Both the position numbers and the translations under genes were made by a program. The notes beneath the pieces are model-generated. The model made no database searches. It had not been told where the DNA came from and saw only the letters and a program-made list of their open reading frames with translations. Positions 1 to 6,989 of a DNA stretch of 22,483 nt are shown one piece after another. How positions within the stretch are numbered: position 1 is the first letter of the stretch; every line of letters begins with the position of its first letter. The stretch comes from Candidatus Dojkabacteria bacterium UBA2259 (GTDB lineage Bacteria > Patescibacteriota > Dojkabacteria > SC72), in the NCBI GenBank assembly GCA_002347605.1, contig DDXN01000021.1, positions 1-22,483 of the forward strand, in the 5' to 3' direction.

Positions 1-404
1 GCAAAGAGTGCTGCCTCATCTCCTCCAGCCCCAGCCCTTATTTCTAAGATAACGTCTCTACTATCATCTTTGTCATGGAATTCTCTTGCAATTTGCAATT
101 TCTTAATATCATTTTCTGTTTGTTCTATCCTTTTTTCGGTTTCTTCCATTTCTATCTTAGCAAGATCTGACAATTCGTTTTCACTAGACTCATTAAGTAT
201 CTGTCCGGCTTGTTCATATTTGTTAATATCTCGATAGATATCATTTAGGTATGTATACAGTTGGGTGTAATAGGCAAGATCAGAGCTAAGGGAGGACATA
301 TCCTCTCCTGTACTGTGAGCGTTTTCCATCCTTTTTTCAAGACTTTCCTTCTCTTTAAGAACTGTATCTATGGGATATTTTTGTTTTAATATTTCTATGT
401 CCAT
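1..404 (-). CDS. prfA: Peptide chain release factor 1, N-terminal part (cut by window edge)
   Basis: Release factor 1 recognises UAA/UAG in the ribosomal A site and triggers peptide release. Only the first 134 codons lie in the window; the gene continues past base 1. The visible part starts MDIEILKQKYP, runs through a charged helical N-terminal domain, and ends with EIRAGAGGDEAALF. That last stretch is the conserved block at the start of the PCRF domain and is of RF1 type (RF2 has a different sequence after GAGG). The GGQ and PxT motifs lie outside the window. It sits 40 bp downstream of rpmE on the same strand, the common rpmE-prfA order, and is probably co-transcribed with it. The start codon at 404 has no Shine-Dalgarno sequence. 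Confidence 0.93.
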   Translation of the reverse strand, partial: MDIEILKQKYPIDTVLKEKESLEKRMENAHSTGEDMSSLSSDLAYYTQLYTYLNDIYRDINKYEQAGQILNESSENELSDLAKIEMEETEKRIEQTENDIKKLQIAREFHDKDDSRDVILEIRAGAGGDEAALF

Positions 405-444
405 ATATATGGATAATATCATTTAAATATATATTGAGGAACTG

Positions 445-780
445 TTACTTAGATATATTTGCGTTAGCAAGCATATCTTTAAGTGTAAGAGTAGAAGTAG
501 ATTTACCTGTTTGAGTTTTCTTTGCTTTTCTTTCTGCCATTTTCTCCCTTTTGTTCTTGAAGGACATTTTTGATGTTTTCTGAGCTCTTTCCTCAAATCT
601 TTTTACAACATTTTCAGTGTCTACTATCTTTTGCTCTCCAGTATAGAAGGGATGGCATTTTGAACAGAGTTCAACAGTTAATGTGTCTGTATCTAGGGTA
701 GAGCCTGTTACAAATGTATTACCACAGGAGCAAACCACCTTTAAATTACTATTGTATTTTGGATGTAAATCTTTTTTCAT
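445..780 (-). CDS. rpmE: 50S ribosomal protein L31, zinc-binding type, with C-terminal extension
   Basis: L31 is a small protein of the large ribosomal subunit that bridges to the 30S head. The N-terminus (MKKDLHPKY) is typical, and the Zn ligands of the C+ form are present: C17 and C19 in CSCG, C39 and C42 in CSKC, followed by HPFYTG, the family hallmark. At 111 residues it is longer than the usual 65-90. The extra C-terminal part, from about residue 65, is rich in Lys/Arg/Glu and Thr/Ser and is probably disordered or RNA-binding. A strong promoter lies just upstream (see 791-819) and prfA follows, so this is the first gene of a short minus-strand operon. Confidence 0.95.
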   Translation of the reverse strand: MKKDLHPKYNSNLKVVCSCGNTFVTGSTLDTDTLTVELCSKCHPFYTGEQKIVDTENVVKRFEERAQKTSKMSFKNKREKMAERKAKKTQTGKSTSTLTLKDMLANANISK

Positions 781-790
781 AACAAGGAGG

Positions 791-819
791 ATTATAGCAG
801 ATGAAGGATGGAGTGTCCA
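791..819 (-). promoter_or_regulatory. Sigma-70 type promoter of rpmE-prfA
   Basis: Read on the minus strand: -35 TGGACA (819-814), a 17-bp spacer, then -10 TATAAT (796-791) preceded by TGC, which makes an extended -10. Only 10 nt separate the -10 from the rpmE ATG. The transcript should therefore begin within a few bases of the start codon (leaderless or nearly so). Confidence 0.8.
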
Positions 820-840
820 TAACTAGAGTGGTGTAAATTC

Positions 841-869
841 TAAAAAAGGGGAGGCATATACCTCCCCTT
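841..869 (-). terminator. Rho-independent terminator of hsp20
   Basis: Read on the minus strand, AAGGGGAGG (869-861) pairs perfectly with CCTCCCCTT (854-846) across a 6-nt loop and is followed by a run of T (847-842, complement of AAAAAA). It lies 6 bp past the hsp20 stop codon and just upstream of the rpmE promoter, so it insulates rpmE from hsp20 transcription. Confidence 0.88.
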
Positions 870-874
870 GTAGG

Positions 875-1318
875 TTACTTTATAGTAACCTCTTTAGTTT
901 CTTTCTTTTCTGCTTTTGGTAGTTTTACTGTTAGTACACCATCAGTAAATGATGCATCAACATTATCAGGGTTTACCAAAGAGGGGAGGTTAAAGTTTTG
1001 AGAGTAAGAGTATGATTGGAAAGTCTTTAAGAAATATTTCTTTTCTTTCTCTTCTGTCTCTTCTTTACTTTTTCCCTCTATACTTAAAGTATCTCTTGTT
1101 ACGGATATTTTAATATCTTCTTTCTTGATACCTGGCATAGCCATTTTTACAAATATTTGGTTACCCTCTTCCCAGACATTTGCAGAAAGGTTGTCAGACT
1201 CTCGCAAGAAAAGGTCATCCCATCTTGTTAATGGATAGTTGAAAAACTCATCCATTAATGATCTTACTGGGGTGTAAAGGGTATCCTGTGGTTTTTGATT
1301 TATTTTAATAATCTTCAT
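875..1318 (-). CDS. Small heat shock protein, Hsp20/alpha-crystallin family
   Basis: An ATP-independent holdase chaperone of the cytoplasm that binds unfolding proteins and forms oligomers. The 147 residues match the family size. A short N-terminal arm (residues 1-45, with LMDEFFNYPL) leads into an alpha-crystallin domain (about 46-135). Visible family motifs are AMPGIKKEDIKISV, TLSIEGKSKEE, the SYSQNFNLP strand and the hallmark DGVLTVKLPK near the C-terminus. The tail (TKEVTIK) supplies an I-x-I/V-like anchor (VTIK). It is a single-gene unit with a terminator immediately downstream (841-869) and a CIRCE-like operator upstream (1352-1378), which suggests heat-shock control by HrcA. Confidence 0.93.
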   Translation of the reverse strand: MKIIKINQKPQDTLYTPVRSLMDEFFNYPLTRWDDLFLRESDNLSANVWEEGNQIFVKMAMPGIKKEDIKISVTRDTLSIEGKSKEETEEKEKKYFLKTFQSYSYSQNFNLPSLVNPDNVDASFTDGVLTVKLPKAEKKETKEVTIK

Positions 1319-1328
1319 AATATGTAAA

Positions 1329-1358
1329 ATATTAAAATTTAAATATATGAATTAGCAA
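1329..1358 (-). promoter_or_regulatory. Putative hsp20 promoter
   Basis: Minus strand: -35-like TTGCTA (1358-1353), an 18-bp spacer and -10 TAATAT (1334-1329), with 10 nt to the hsp20 ATG at 1318. The -35 lies inside one arm of the CIRCE-like element, so bound repressor would occlude it. The hexamers are weaker than those of rpmE. Confidence 0.5.
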
Positions 1359-1378
1359 AGGATACCACCGAGTGCCAA
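1352..1378 (-). promoter_or_regulatory. CIRCE-like heat-shock operator (degenerate)
   Basis: On the minus strand TTGGCACTC (1378-1370), 9 bases, then CTTTGCTAA (1360-1352). The CIRCE consensus bound by HrcA is TTAGCACTC-N9-GAGTGCTAA. The first arm matches 8/9 and the second 6/9, with the exact 9-bp spacing. It lies 34-60 bp upstream of the hsp20 start, where HrcA sites usually act. That HrcA is the binding protein is inferred; no hrcA gene is in the window. Confidence 0.5.
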
Positions 1379-1398
1379 TTTCTGTCAAGAGGGGAGTA

Positions 1399-1427
1399 TT
1401 GATTTTTTTTAATTATCAAAATATACT
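1399..1427 (+). promoter_or_regulatory. Promoter of the CsoR-like gene
   Basis: TTGATT (1399-1404), a 17-bp spacer and TATACT (1422-1427), with 10 nt to the ATG at 1438. The fit supports the 1438 start over an upstream GTG at 1372, which would lie before this promoter and inside the CIRCE-like element. ATCAA repeats at 1415-1419 and 1432-1436 plus TTGAT at 1399-1403 may form an autoregulatory operator (speculative). Confidence 0.65.
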
Positions 1428-1437
1428 AGATATCAAT

Positions 1438-1659
1438 ATGGAATATTCAAAAAGAATACGAAACAGGGTAAGCAGGATTGAAGGGCAGGTAGGTGGTATT
1501 AAAAGGATGATAGCTAGTAATACTGATGAGGACAAAGTGATGACTCAGCTCCAAGCCGTTATATCTTCCTTAGAGAGTTTGAAATTAGAGTTGGTTAAAA
1601 AACAAATGAAGGAAACCTTAGTTGAAGATATTCGTAAATCTTTAGGTCTATCAGAGTGA
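1438..1659 (+). CDS. CsoR/FrmR-family (DUF156) regulator lacking metal-ligand cysteines
   Basis: Small all-helical regulators of this family (CsoR, RcnR, FrmR) bind operators as tetramers and release DNA when Cu, Ni or formaldehyde engages a Cys-His-Cys site. The 73-residue product has the family N-terminal signature RVSRIEGQVGGIKRMI and the long second helix (TQLQAVISSLESLKLELV). There is no cysteine anywhere in the protein. The usual YC.D position reads TDEDK, and the usual H..C in helix 2 reads KKQMKET. It therefore cannot sense metals or aldehydes by the known chemistry. It is transcribed away from hsp20 and is followed 53 bp later by the MBL-fold gene. The start at 1438 is chosen from the promoter position and from family length. 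Family assignment is firm; ligand and targets are unknown. Confidence 0.82.
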   Translation: MEYSKRIRNRVSRIEGQVGGIKRMIASNTDEDKVMTQLQAVISSLESLKLELVKKQMKETLVEDIRKSLGLSE

Positions 1660-1712
1660 AAATTTGATATACTCTTGTAGTGTACTGCCAATAATATGAG
1701 TGTAAGGTAAAT

Positions 1713-2360
1713 ATGAAGATTAAAAGTCTTGGATGGTCTTCTTTTTTGTTAAGTACTGGAGATATAACTATACTCACAGATCCTTTGGCATTGAAGGATA
1801 GTGGGTTGGGTTTAACGAAGAGTAAGGCTGATGTTGTTCTTTTCTCTCAGAAAGATTTAAGAGGGAAAGAGAATATCCTTTTAGAAAATGATATGTTGAA
1901 AAAAGTTGAGCCTGATCACAGAAGTTCTATTATTGAGATATCTTCACCTGGTGAATATGAGATTGGGGGAATGATGATCAGAAGAGGTGTTGACTCCTCC
2001 TTCTATACAATAGATGAAGCTGTTTTAAGGGTTGTATATATGGGGTTAATAGATAATTCACTGGATGTATCTTTAACAAAGGATTTGGGAGATGTTGATG
2101 TTTTAATCCTTCCAATTGGGAATGGTAACCTTTTTATTGATTATGACAAGATAGAGAAGATTCTTAACTATATTGATCCTACGATACTTCTTCCATGTGG
2201 ATACAAAAAGGATGGTGTGAAGGTTGGAAATGAGTTAAAAGGTAGGGATGATTTTATTAAATTTTTTGGTTTTACAAATGTCAGGGATGAGTCCTACTTA
2301 AATGTTACTCCTTCACCTGAGCAGGAGAACAAAAATATTGAAGTAATATTTCTTAATTAA
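1713..2360 (+). CDS. Metallo-beta-lactamase-fold protein (UlaG-like group) without metal-binding histidines
   Basis: The 215-residue sequence follows the plan of the UlaG-like MBL-fold proteins. It has a first strand with a G-x-S-S-F turn (residues 7-11), ITILTDPLALKDSGLGL, ADVVLFS, SPGEYEIGG (about 83-91), GDVDVLILPIG and IDPTILLPCGY. The metal-ligand positions are all altered: the usual G-H-S turn reads GWSSF, the HxHxDH loop reads SQKDLRG, and the final MHY-type ligand reads CGY. Only one histidine occurs in the whole protein. It is probably a non-hydrolytic, structural or regulatory derivative. It ends 5 bp before dnaB and is likely co-transcribed with it. AAGG upstream of the ATG is at best a weak ribosome binding site. 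Confidence 0.75.
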   Translation: MKIKSLGWSSFLLSTGDITILTDPLALKDSGLGLTKSKADVVLFSQKDLRGKENILLENDMLKKVEPDHRSSIIEISSPGEYEIGGMMIRRGVDSSFYTIDEAVLRVVYMGLIDNSLDVSLTKDLGDVDVLILPIGNGNLFIDYDKIEKILNYIDPTILLPCGYKKDGVKVGNELKGRDDFIKFFGFTNVRDESYLNVTPSPEQENKNIEVIFLN

Positions 2361-2365
2361 ATAAT

Positions 2366-3682
2366 ATGGAGAGGATACCACCTCAAAATTTAGAAGCAGA
2401 AAAATCAGTACTAGGTTCTATACTGTTAGATAAGGATGCATTAATTGAGGTTTCGGGGTGGTTAACACCTATTCATTTCTATGATGATAGGCATGCAACA
2501 ATATATCAAAATATTTTAGAGCTTTTTGAGGAGGGTCTTCCAATCGATTTGGTTACAATATCTGACAAATTAAAGAAGAAAAGAGTATTAAGTAAGATAG
2601 GGGGGAGAGCATATTTAACGGAATTAGCATCTTTTGTTCCAACGTCAGCTCATGCACAGGAGTATGCGAATATCGTGAAGGAAACTGCAACAAGGAGAGG
2701 CCTAATATCATCTTCTTCGCAGATTACCAAACTTGCTTTTGATGAGACTGTACCGGTTGCTGAAGTAGTAGATAGATCTGAGACTTTACTCTTTGATGTA
2801 GCACAGGAGGGGATTAGGAGTAACTTTATTCATATTAAAGATTTACTTAAAGATGCATATGAAAGGGCAGCACATGCAAAAGAGAGTGATGATTATTCTG
2901 GTATTTCTACTGGTTTTAAGGAATTAGATATTCTTTTAGGTGGTTTTCAAAAATCTGACTTAATTGTTTTGGCTGCTAGGCCTTCTGTTGGTAAAACATC
3001 TCTTGCCTTGGATATGATGAGACATGCGTCTTTAATTGAGAAAAAGAATGTTGCATTTTTCTCTTTAGAAATGTCTAACATGCAGATAATGGATAGGCTT
3101 TTAGGTATGCAGTCAGGTATTCCTTTCTGGGAGATTAGGACTAACAAGTTAACCGAGGAGAAGGTTATTAAGCTTGCAAATACAATGGGTGAGTTAGCTG
3201 ATGCCAATATTTTTGTTGATGATATGGCAGGGCAGCATATTAATCAGATTAGAACAAAAGCAAGAAGGTTAGCGCTTGAAAAGGGTGTAGACATCATATT
3301 TGTTGACTATCTTCAACTAATGCATGGTAACAGTAGGGAGAGTAGGACACTGGAAGTAGGCGAGGTGTCTCAAGGGTTAAAAAATCTTGCTAAGGAATTG
3401 AATGTGCCTGTTGTTGCACTTTCACAGCTATCACGTGCTATTGAGCAAAGACAGAGTAGAAGACCACAGCTATCTGATTTAAGAGAATCAGGTTCCATAG
3501 AGCAAGATGCTGATGTTGTAATATTTTTAGATAGGGAAGAGACATGGAACCCTGATACAGAGAAGAAGGGTAACGCAGAGGTCTTTATTGCAAAGCATAG
3601 AAATGGTCCAACAGGTATATTAGAGCTTGCCTTTATTAAAGAGATTGCCAGTTTCAGGAATTTGTATAAAGAGAAAAATTAA
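2366..3682 (+). CDS. dnaB: Replicative DNA helicase DnaB
   Basis: The hexameric 5'-3' helicase at the replication fork, which unwinds DNA and recruits primase. The 438 residues cover the full two-domain plan. The N-terminal DnaB domain begins RIPPQNLEAEKSVLGSILLD. A linker follows, then the RecA-like domain starting about residue 178 (GISTGFKELDILLGGF). Walker A is R205-P-S-V-G-K210-T, Walker B is IIFVDYLQL with D314, and the conserved SRAIEQRQ and DLRESGSIEQDADVV motifs are present. No intein interrupts Walker A or the DLRESG motif. The start follows the MBL-fold gene by 5 bp with no Shine-Dalgarno sequence, and the unknown 777-residue gene starts 11 bp after the stop, so the three are probably one operon. 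Confidence 0.97.
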   Translation: MERIPPQNLEAEKSVLGSILLDKDALIEVSGWLTPIHFYDDRHATIYQNILELFEEGLPIDLVTISDKLKKKRVLSKIGGRAYLTELASFVPTSAHAQEYANIVKETATRRGLISSSSQITKLAFDETVPVAEVVDRSETLLFDVAQEGIRSNFIHIKDLLKDAYERAAHAKESDDYSGISTGFKELDILLGGFQKSDLIVLAARPSVGKTSLALDMMRHASLIEKKNVAFFSLEMSNMQIMDRLLGMQSGIPFWEIRTNKLTEEKVIKLANTMGELADANIFVDDMAGQHINQIRTKARRLALEKGVDIIFVDYLQLMHGNSRESRTLEVGEVSQGLKNLAKELNVPVVALSQLSRAIEQRQSRRPQLSDLRESGSIEQDADVVIFLDREETWNPDTEKKGNAEVFIAKHRNGPTGILELAFIKEIASFRNLYKEKN

Positions 3683-3693
3683 AAGCACAGTTT

Positions 3694-6027
3694 ATGGGTA
3701 ATGAAATCCTTGAAACTGCCCCAACAAGAGATCCTCGGGAGCCGATATATATGGAGGATGTTGAAAATGAAGAAGATATTAATCGTTTCGAAGCTTTCCC
3801 ATTAGTAAATATTGGTAATATGCTATGGTTGAATCAAGGTTCTTTACTTAGTAATAATTCCTCAGAGGAAGGTGGGGTAAGTCCAGAAATTTTTGAGAGA
3901 TACAAAGACAATACAATTCTTACAAGATTTATTGTTCTAAAACATACAGCTCCTTTAGATCAAATATCCTCTTTTGTTGATACTTTCAGTAGAGCTGATA
4001 TTAGAGTTCTCTTTTACGGAGATATATTAGCAGATTTGAGTGACAACAATCAGTACCTAGGAGAGGAAGAATACAGAAGGATTCTAGACAAACTGGTTGT
4101 TTCTATGGAGGAGAGTGATGATTATTTTCATAATATTTTGGTTTGTTCTGAAATTCTTGATAGGGAAAGTGAGGATTCAGAGTATTTTGAATACGAGAAA
4201 GAGAGGATAACAGAGTGTTTAGAGAAATATTTAAAAGAAGTTGAAAAGCCTGATTCAGATATAGGGACGTACAAGAGTATTGGTTACGGGTTGTTAAATA
4301 AAAACGTATTAGAGAAGATATCTTTGGATTTAAAGACTCCAAAAAGAAGATTCTCATCGGAGGAGCTTGAGTCTATTGCGATCGCTATGCTAACAGAGGA
4401 TGGCAAGGAGAAGGAGGAAGGTATTTTCCCAATTGACAATGAGAAACGGAAAGAAGTTGTATACCTGATAAATAAGGTTTTACCAGATTCCCAGGGAAAC
4501 AAATTATTTGTAAAATCAAAGTTATTAATCCTTGCTGGGAAGATAGGATATGATGAATTTATTGCAAACAATATTGGGCAATTTCTCGAAGATTTCGAGG
4601 ATGGAAAGTACTTTGAAGTCGATCTAGAGGAAAATTTGCTTAGGGTATTAGTTGATGGAGGAGTTAAATATGACATATTCTCTTGGGAAATAGCAAGAAA
4701 TATTTTTGAGAAATTAGAAAAGGAAAATTCTAGGTTGCCTAAAAGTTCTCGTTCCTATTTTGTTAACGAGTATTCTGGGAAATTGAGAGCCCAATTCTTT
4801 GTTAAAAGTGATTTTGTAAGAGATATGTTGCTTTCGTTTTGTTACAGAAATGGAGCTACTGATTTTGATTTGACTGCTAGACGAATAATTAACGAATCAG
4901 ACGATTTCAGTGAATATGCTAGACGACTTCTTGAGGATAAGAGTATTCCAAGTGATGTTAAGTATTCGCTTTTTATGAAAACTTTGATTAAGCAATTACA
5001 AAATGCCGAGATTAATGGTTTTAAGGAAAATATTCAGCTATTGGAAGAGTCGTTTAAAACTGTAAAGGAAACTGAGAGTAGTTTGGTTTTGTTGTATGGA
5101 GTTAAAACATTTATTGTTGATCTCTGTGAGTTTGTTAATAAAGAGATAATTTTTTCGAAAAAAAGAAATGCAACTACTCTTAGGGGAAACAAAGATTTAT
5201 CAAAATATTTAATTGCAACAGTGGAAAGGAGTATAAATAAGTTTGGAGAGCTGCTTAGTAATGAGAAAATTCTTAATGAAATGGACCTGTACGAGAGCTC
5301 TCAATTCTTTGCTAGTGTCTATCCGAAACTAATCAGTTTCGATAACAGAAGGGTAAACGAAGTTGTAAAAACATATTTAGAGAGATATCTTGATAAAGAG
5401 ATTGAAGTAATCAGAAAAGAGCCAATCCAGTTCTATTCCAAAATAGGGGGTAAAGATGGAATTGTAGATTATTTCGAGATAATGAACGAGCTATTTATTG
5501 GTTTAGGTATTCTTACTTTGTGTATGGAAGCGAAAGACCAGATGTTTGAAAGGGATAGTGAGGGAAGGGTGAAGCATACAGAATATGGTTTTTTGTCTCC
5601 CAATAAGAAGGGTGTACTTAGTATCAGGGAATTTAAATCAGATGAGATAAATAGGGTAGCTAATAAATACTTTAAATTTTTATCAGACATCTCATGGCAG
5701 GTGTGGACGATGGATGATGTTCAGGAGGTGATTAAAATGGGTGGTGTCGCAAGGGAAATTGATAAAAAAGGTTGGAGTGATGATATGATTTCCTTTTGGG
5801 CAGTAAAACATTACAGTCCTGAATGTAAGGAAAAAGGTGAAATTCTATATAAACTCTTAATCAAACACATGATGTTCCCATGGGAGTTTAAAAAAGCTTC
5901 AATTCATTTAGCTAGTATTCCTAATATTGAACTTAGAGAGCTATTTGGAGAAACAGAAATCAAGTATTACTTTTCTCAGTTGATTGTAGATTATTTTAAA
6001 GAGCGCATGGTAAGTAATAATTTGTAA
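3694..6027 (+). CDS. Large hypothetical protein, alpha-helical, soluble
   Basis: I do not recognise this 777-residue protein. It has no signal peptide, no membrane segment, no P-loop and no cysteine or histidine cluster. The composition is acidic and rich in Glu, Lys, Leu and Ile, with many amphipathic helix-like stretches such as LLEESFKTVKETESSLVLLY and KYFKFLSDISWQVWTMDD, which would suit a helical-repeat (HEAT/TPR-like) scaffold. That is an impression, not a domain match. The N-terminal 35 residues are acidic (EDVENEEDINRFE) and probably disordered. It lies 11 bp behind dnaB on the same strand, so a role linked to replication or chromosome handling is possible but unsupported. There is no Shine-Dalgarno sequence. 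The tRNA-Leu promoter follows the stop. Confidence 0.8.
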   Translation: MGNEILETAPTRDPREPIYMEDVENEEDINRFEAFPLVNIGNMLWLNQGSLLSNNSSEEGGVSPEIFERYKDNTILTRFIVLKHTAPLDQISSFVDTFSRADIRVLFYGDILADLSDNNQYLGEEEYRRILDKLVVSMEESDDYFHNILVCSEILDRESEDSEYFEYEKERITECLEKYLKEVEKPDSDIGTYKSIGYGLLNKNVLEKISLDLKTPKRRFSSEELESIAIAMLTEDGKEKEEGIFPIDNEKRKEVVYLINKVLPDSQGNKLFVKSKLLILAGKIGYDEFIANNIGQFLEDFEDGKYFEVDLEENLLRVLVDGGVKYDIFSWEIARNIFEKLEKENSRLPKSSRSYFVNEYSGKLRAQFFVKSDFVRDMLLSFCYRNGATDFDLTARRIINESDDFSEYARRLLEDKSIPSDVKYSLFMKTLIKQLQNAEINGFKENIQLLEESFKTVKETESSLVLLYGVKTFIVDLCEFVNKEIIFSKKRNATTLRGNKDLSKYLIATVERSINKFGELLSNEKILNEMDLYESSQFFASVYPKLISFDNRRVNEVVKTYLERYLDKEIEVIRKEPIQFYSKIGGKDGIVDYFEIMNELFIGLGILTLCMEAKDQMFERDSEGRVKHTEYGFLSPNKKGVLSIREFKSDEINRVANKYFKFLSDISWQVWTMDDVQEVIKMGGVAREIDKKGWSDDMISFWAVKHYSPECKEKGEILYKLLIKHMMFPWEFKKASIHLASIPNIELRELFGETEIKYYFSQLIVDYFKERMVSNNL

Positions 6028-6034
6028 TATTTAG

Positions 6035-6063
6035 TTCACGATTATGTTTTATTGATGTATAAT
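6035..6063 (+). promoter_or_regulatory. Promoter of tRNA-Leu
   Basis: TTCACG (6035-6040), a 17-bp spacer and a perfect TATAAT (6058-6063), 13 nt before the first base of the mature tRNA. The expected start lies about 6-7 nt upstream of the tRNA 5' end, leaving a short leader for RNase P to remove. Confidence 0.7.
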
Positions 6064-6076
6064 TAGCTACCACTGA

Positions 6077-6160
6077 GGTCGAGTGGTGGAACTGGCAGAC
6101 ACGTGGGACTCAAAATCCCATGCTAGTAATAGTGTGAGGGTTCGACTCCCTCCTCGACCA
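6077..6160 (+). tRNA. tRNA-Leu, anticodon CAA
   Basis: The 84-nt cloverleaf folds fully by eye. The acceptor stem is GGTCGAG (6077-6083) with CTCGACC (6153-6159), and the discriminator A is at 6160. The anticodon stem TGGGA/TCCCA (6104-6108/6116-6120) closes the loop CTCAAAA, giving anticodon CAA at 6111-6113 (reads UUG). A long variable arm typical of class II tRNAs follows, then the T arm GAGGG-TTCGACT-CCCTC. The 3' CCA is not encoded: the next bases are TTTTT, so it must be added by a nucleotidyltransferase. The T-run directly after the acceptor stem may serve as the terminator. Confidence 0.95.
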
Positions 6161-6168
6161 TTTTTAAA

Positions 6169-6174
6169 TATAAT
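6169..6174 (+). promoter_or_regulatory. -10 element of the zinc-ribbon/lgt-like/lspA operon
   Basis: A perfect TATAAT lies 9 nt before the ATG at 6184, the same arrangement as at several other genes in the window. No convincing -35 is present because the tRNA acceptor and T arms occupy that position. It could also be chance in an AT-rich gap. Confidence 0.4.
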
Positions 6175-6183
6175 ATAAATAAT

Positions 6184-6963
6184 ATGGGACTTGAAAACAC
6201 AATACTGAGTTTTTTTGAATTCCTTGGTGATATGGATTTCAAGATTTTAGGATTATTCCTTGGGGTAGTATTAGTTATATTTTGGATTGTAATTATTGGT
6301 TGGGTATGGATAGATTCTGGTGATAGAACTAGTAACAGAGGGATAAGAGTTGGATATATATTTCTTGTTTTCCTTTTTAATATTCCTGGATTAATAATAT
6401 ATTTCATAATTAGACCTAATGAAACAATTGAAGAGATATATTGGGCTGATTTAGAGAGAAGATACCTAAAATTTGAAACAGCTGAGCTTGGGGATTGTCC
6501 GAAGTGTGGAAGTCAGCTTTTCCCTGGGTACATATTTTGTACAAGCTGTGGACATAGAATAAGGAAAAGGTGTCCAAGATGTAATGTATTAGTAGACAAA
6601 AACCATAAATATTGTGAATTTTGTGGTTTTCAGATTAGGGATAGAGTAGTACAGGCTGAGAAATATCCAGATGCTGCTGTAATGGAGCAACAGATTATAG
6701 CTTCAAAGGAGCATGCAACAGAAACGGTTGAATCAAAAAGAACTAGATACAAGACGGGTAATAGTTTTGTTGTTAAATTAGGTGGTGGAATACTCTCTTT
6801 TTTCAATAAAGCTAAAGTAGAAAAAGGGAAGATAGTGAAAGAGGAGGATATAGTAGAAGAGAAGCAAGAGATTGAATCTCCAAATAACCAGAAGATTCAG
6901 CAGAGTATTAAGAAACCAAGTAACCAGTCGAAAAAAAGAAAGAAAAGGAAAAAGAAGAAATAG
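6184..6963 (+). CDS. Membrane protein with two TM helices and a double zinc ribbon
   Basis: A 259-residue protein. Two hydrophobic helices (about residues 20-42, ILGLFLGVVLVIFWIVIIGWV, and 56-76, GYIFLVFLFNIPGLIIYFII) are followed by a short linker. A double zinc ribbon with ligands C105/C108/C119/C122 and C130/C133/C144/C147, each pair as CPxC or CxxCG, comes next. The rest (from about 155) is low-complexity and ends in a strongly basic tail (KKRKKRKKKK). The two helices with a short loop suggest that both termini lie on the same side, probably the cytoplasm given the basic tail. Double zinc ribbons usually mediate protein or nucleic acid binding; no enzymatic role is visible. It opens a probable three-gene operon with the Lgt-like gene (26 bp) and lspA. 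Confidence 0.78.
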   Translation: MGLENTILSFFEFLGDMDFKILGLFLGVVLVIFWIVIIGWVWIDSGDRTSNRGIRVGYIFLVFLFNIPGLIIYFIIRPNETIEEIYWADLERRYLKFETAELGDCPKCGSQLFPGYIFCTSCGHRIRKRCPRCNVLVDKNHKYCEFCGFQIRDRVVQAEKYPDAAVMEQQIIASKEHATETVESKRTRYKTGNSFVVKLGGGILSFFNKAKVEKGKIVKEEDIVEEKQEIESPNNQKIQQSIKKPSNQSKKRKKRKKKK

Positions 6964-6989
6964 TATAAGATATTAAGCAAGAAAGTACC

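Noticed and set aside
1372..1437. Upstream GTG start extending the CsoR-like protein by 22 residues
   Set aside because: The extension is not family-like, begins inside the CIRCE-like element and lies upstream of a well-formed promoter at 1399-1427.
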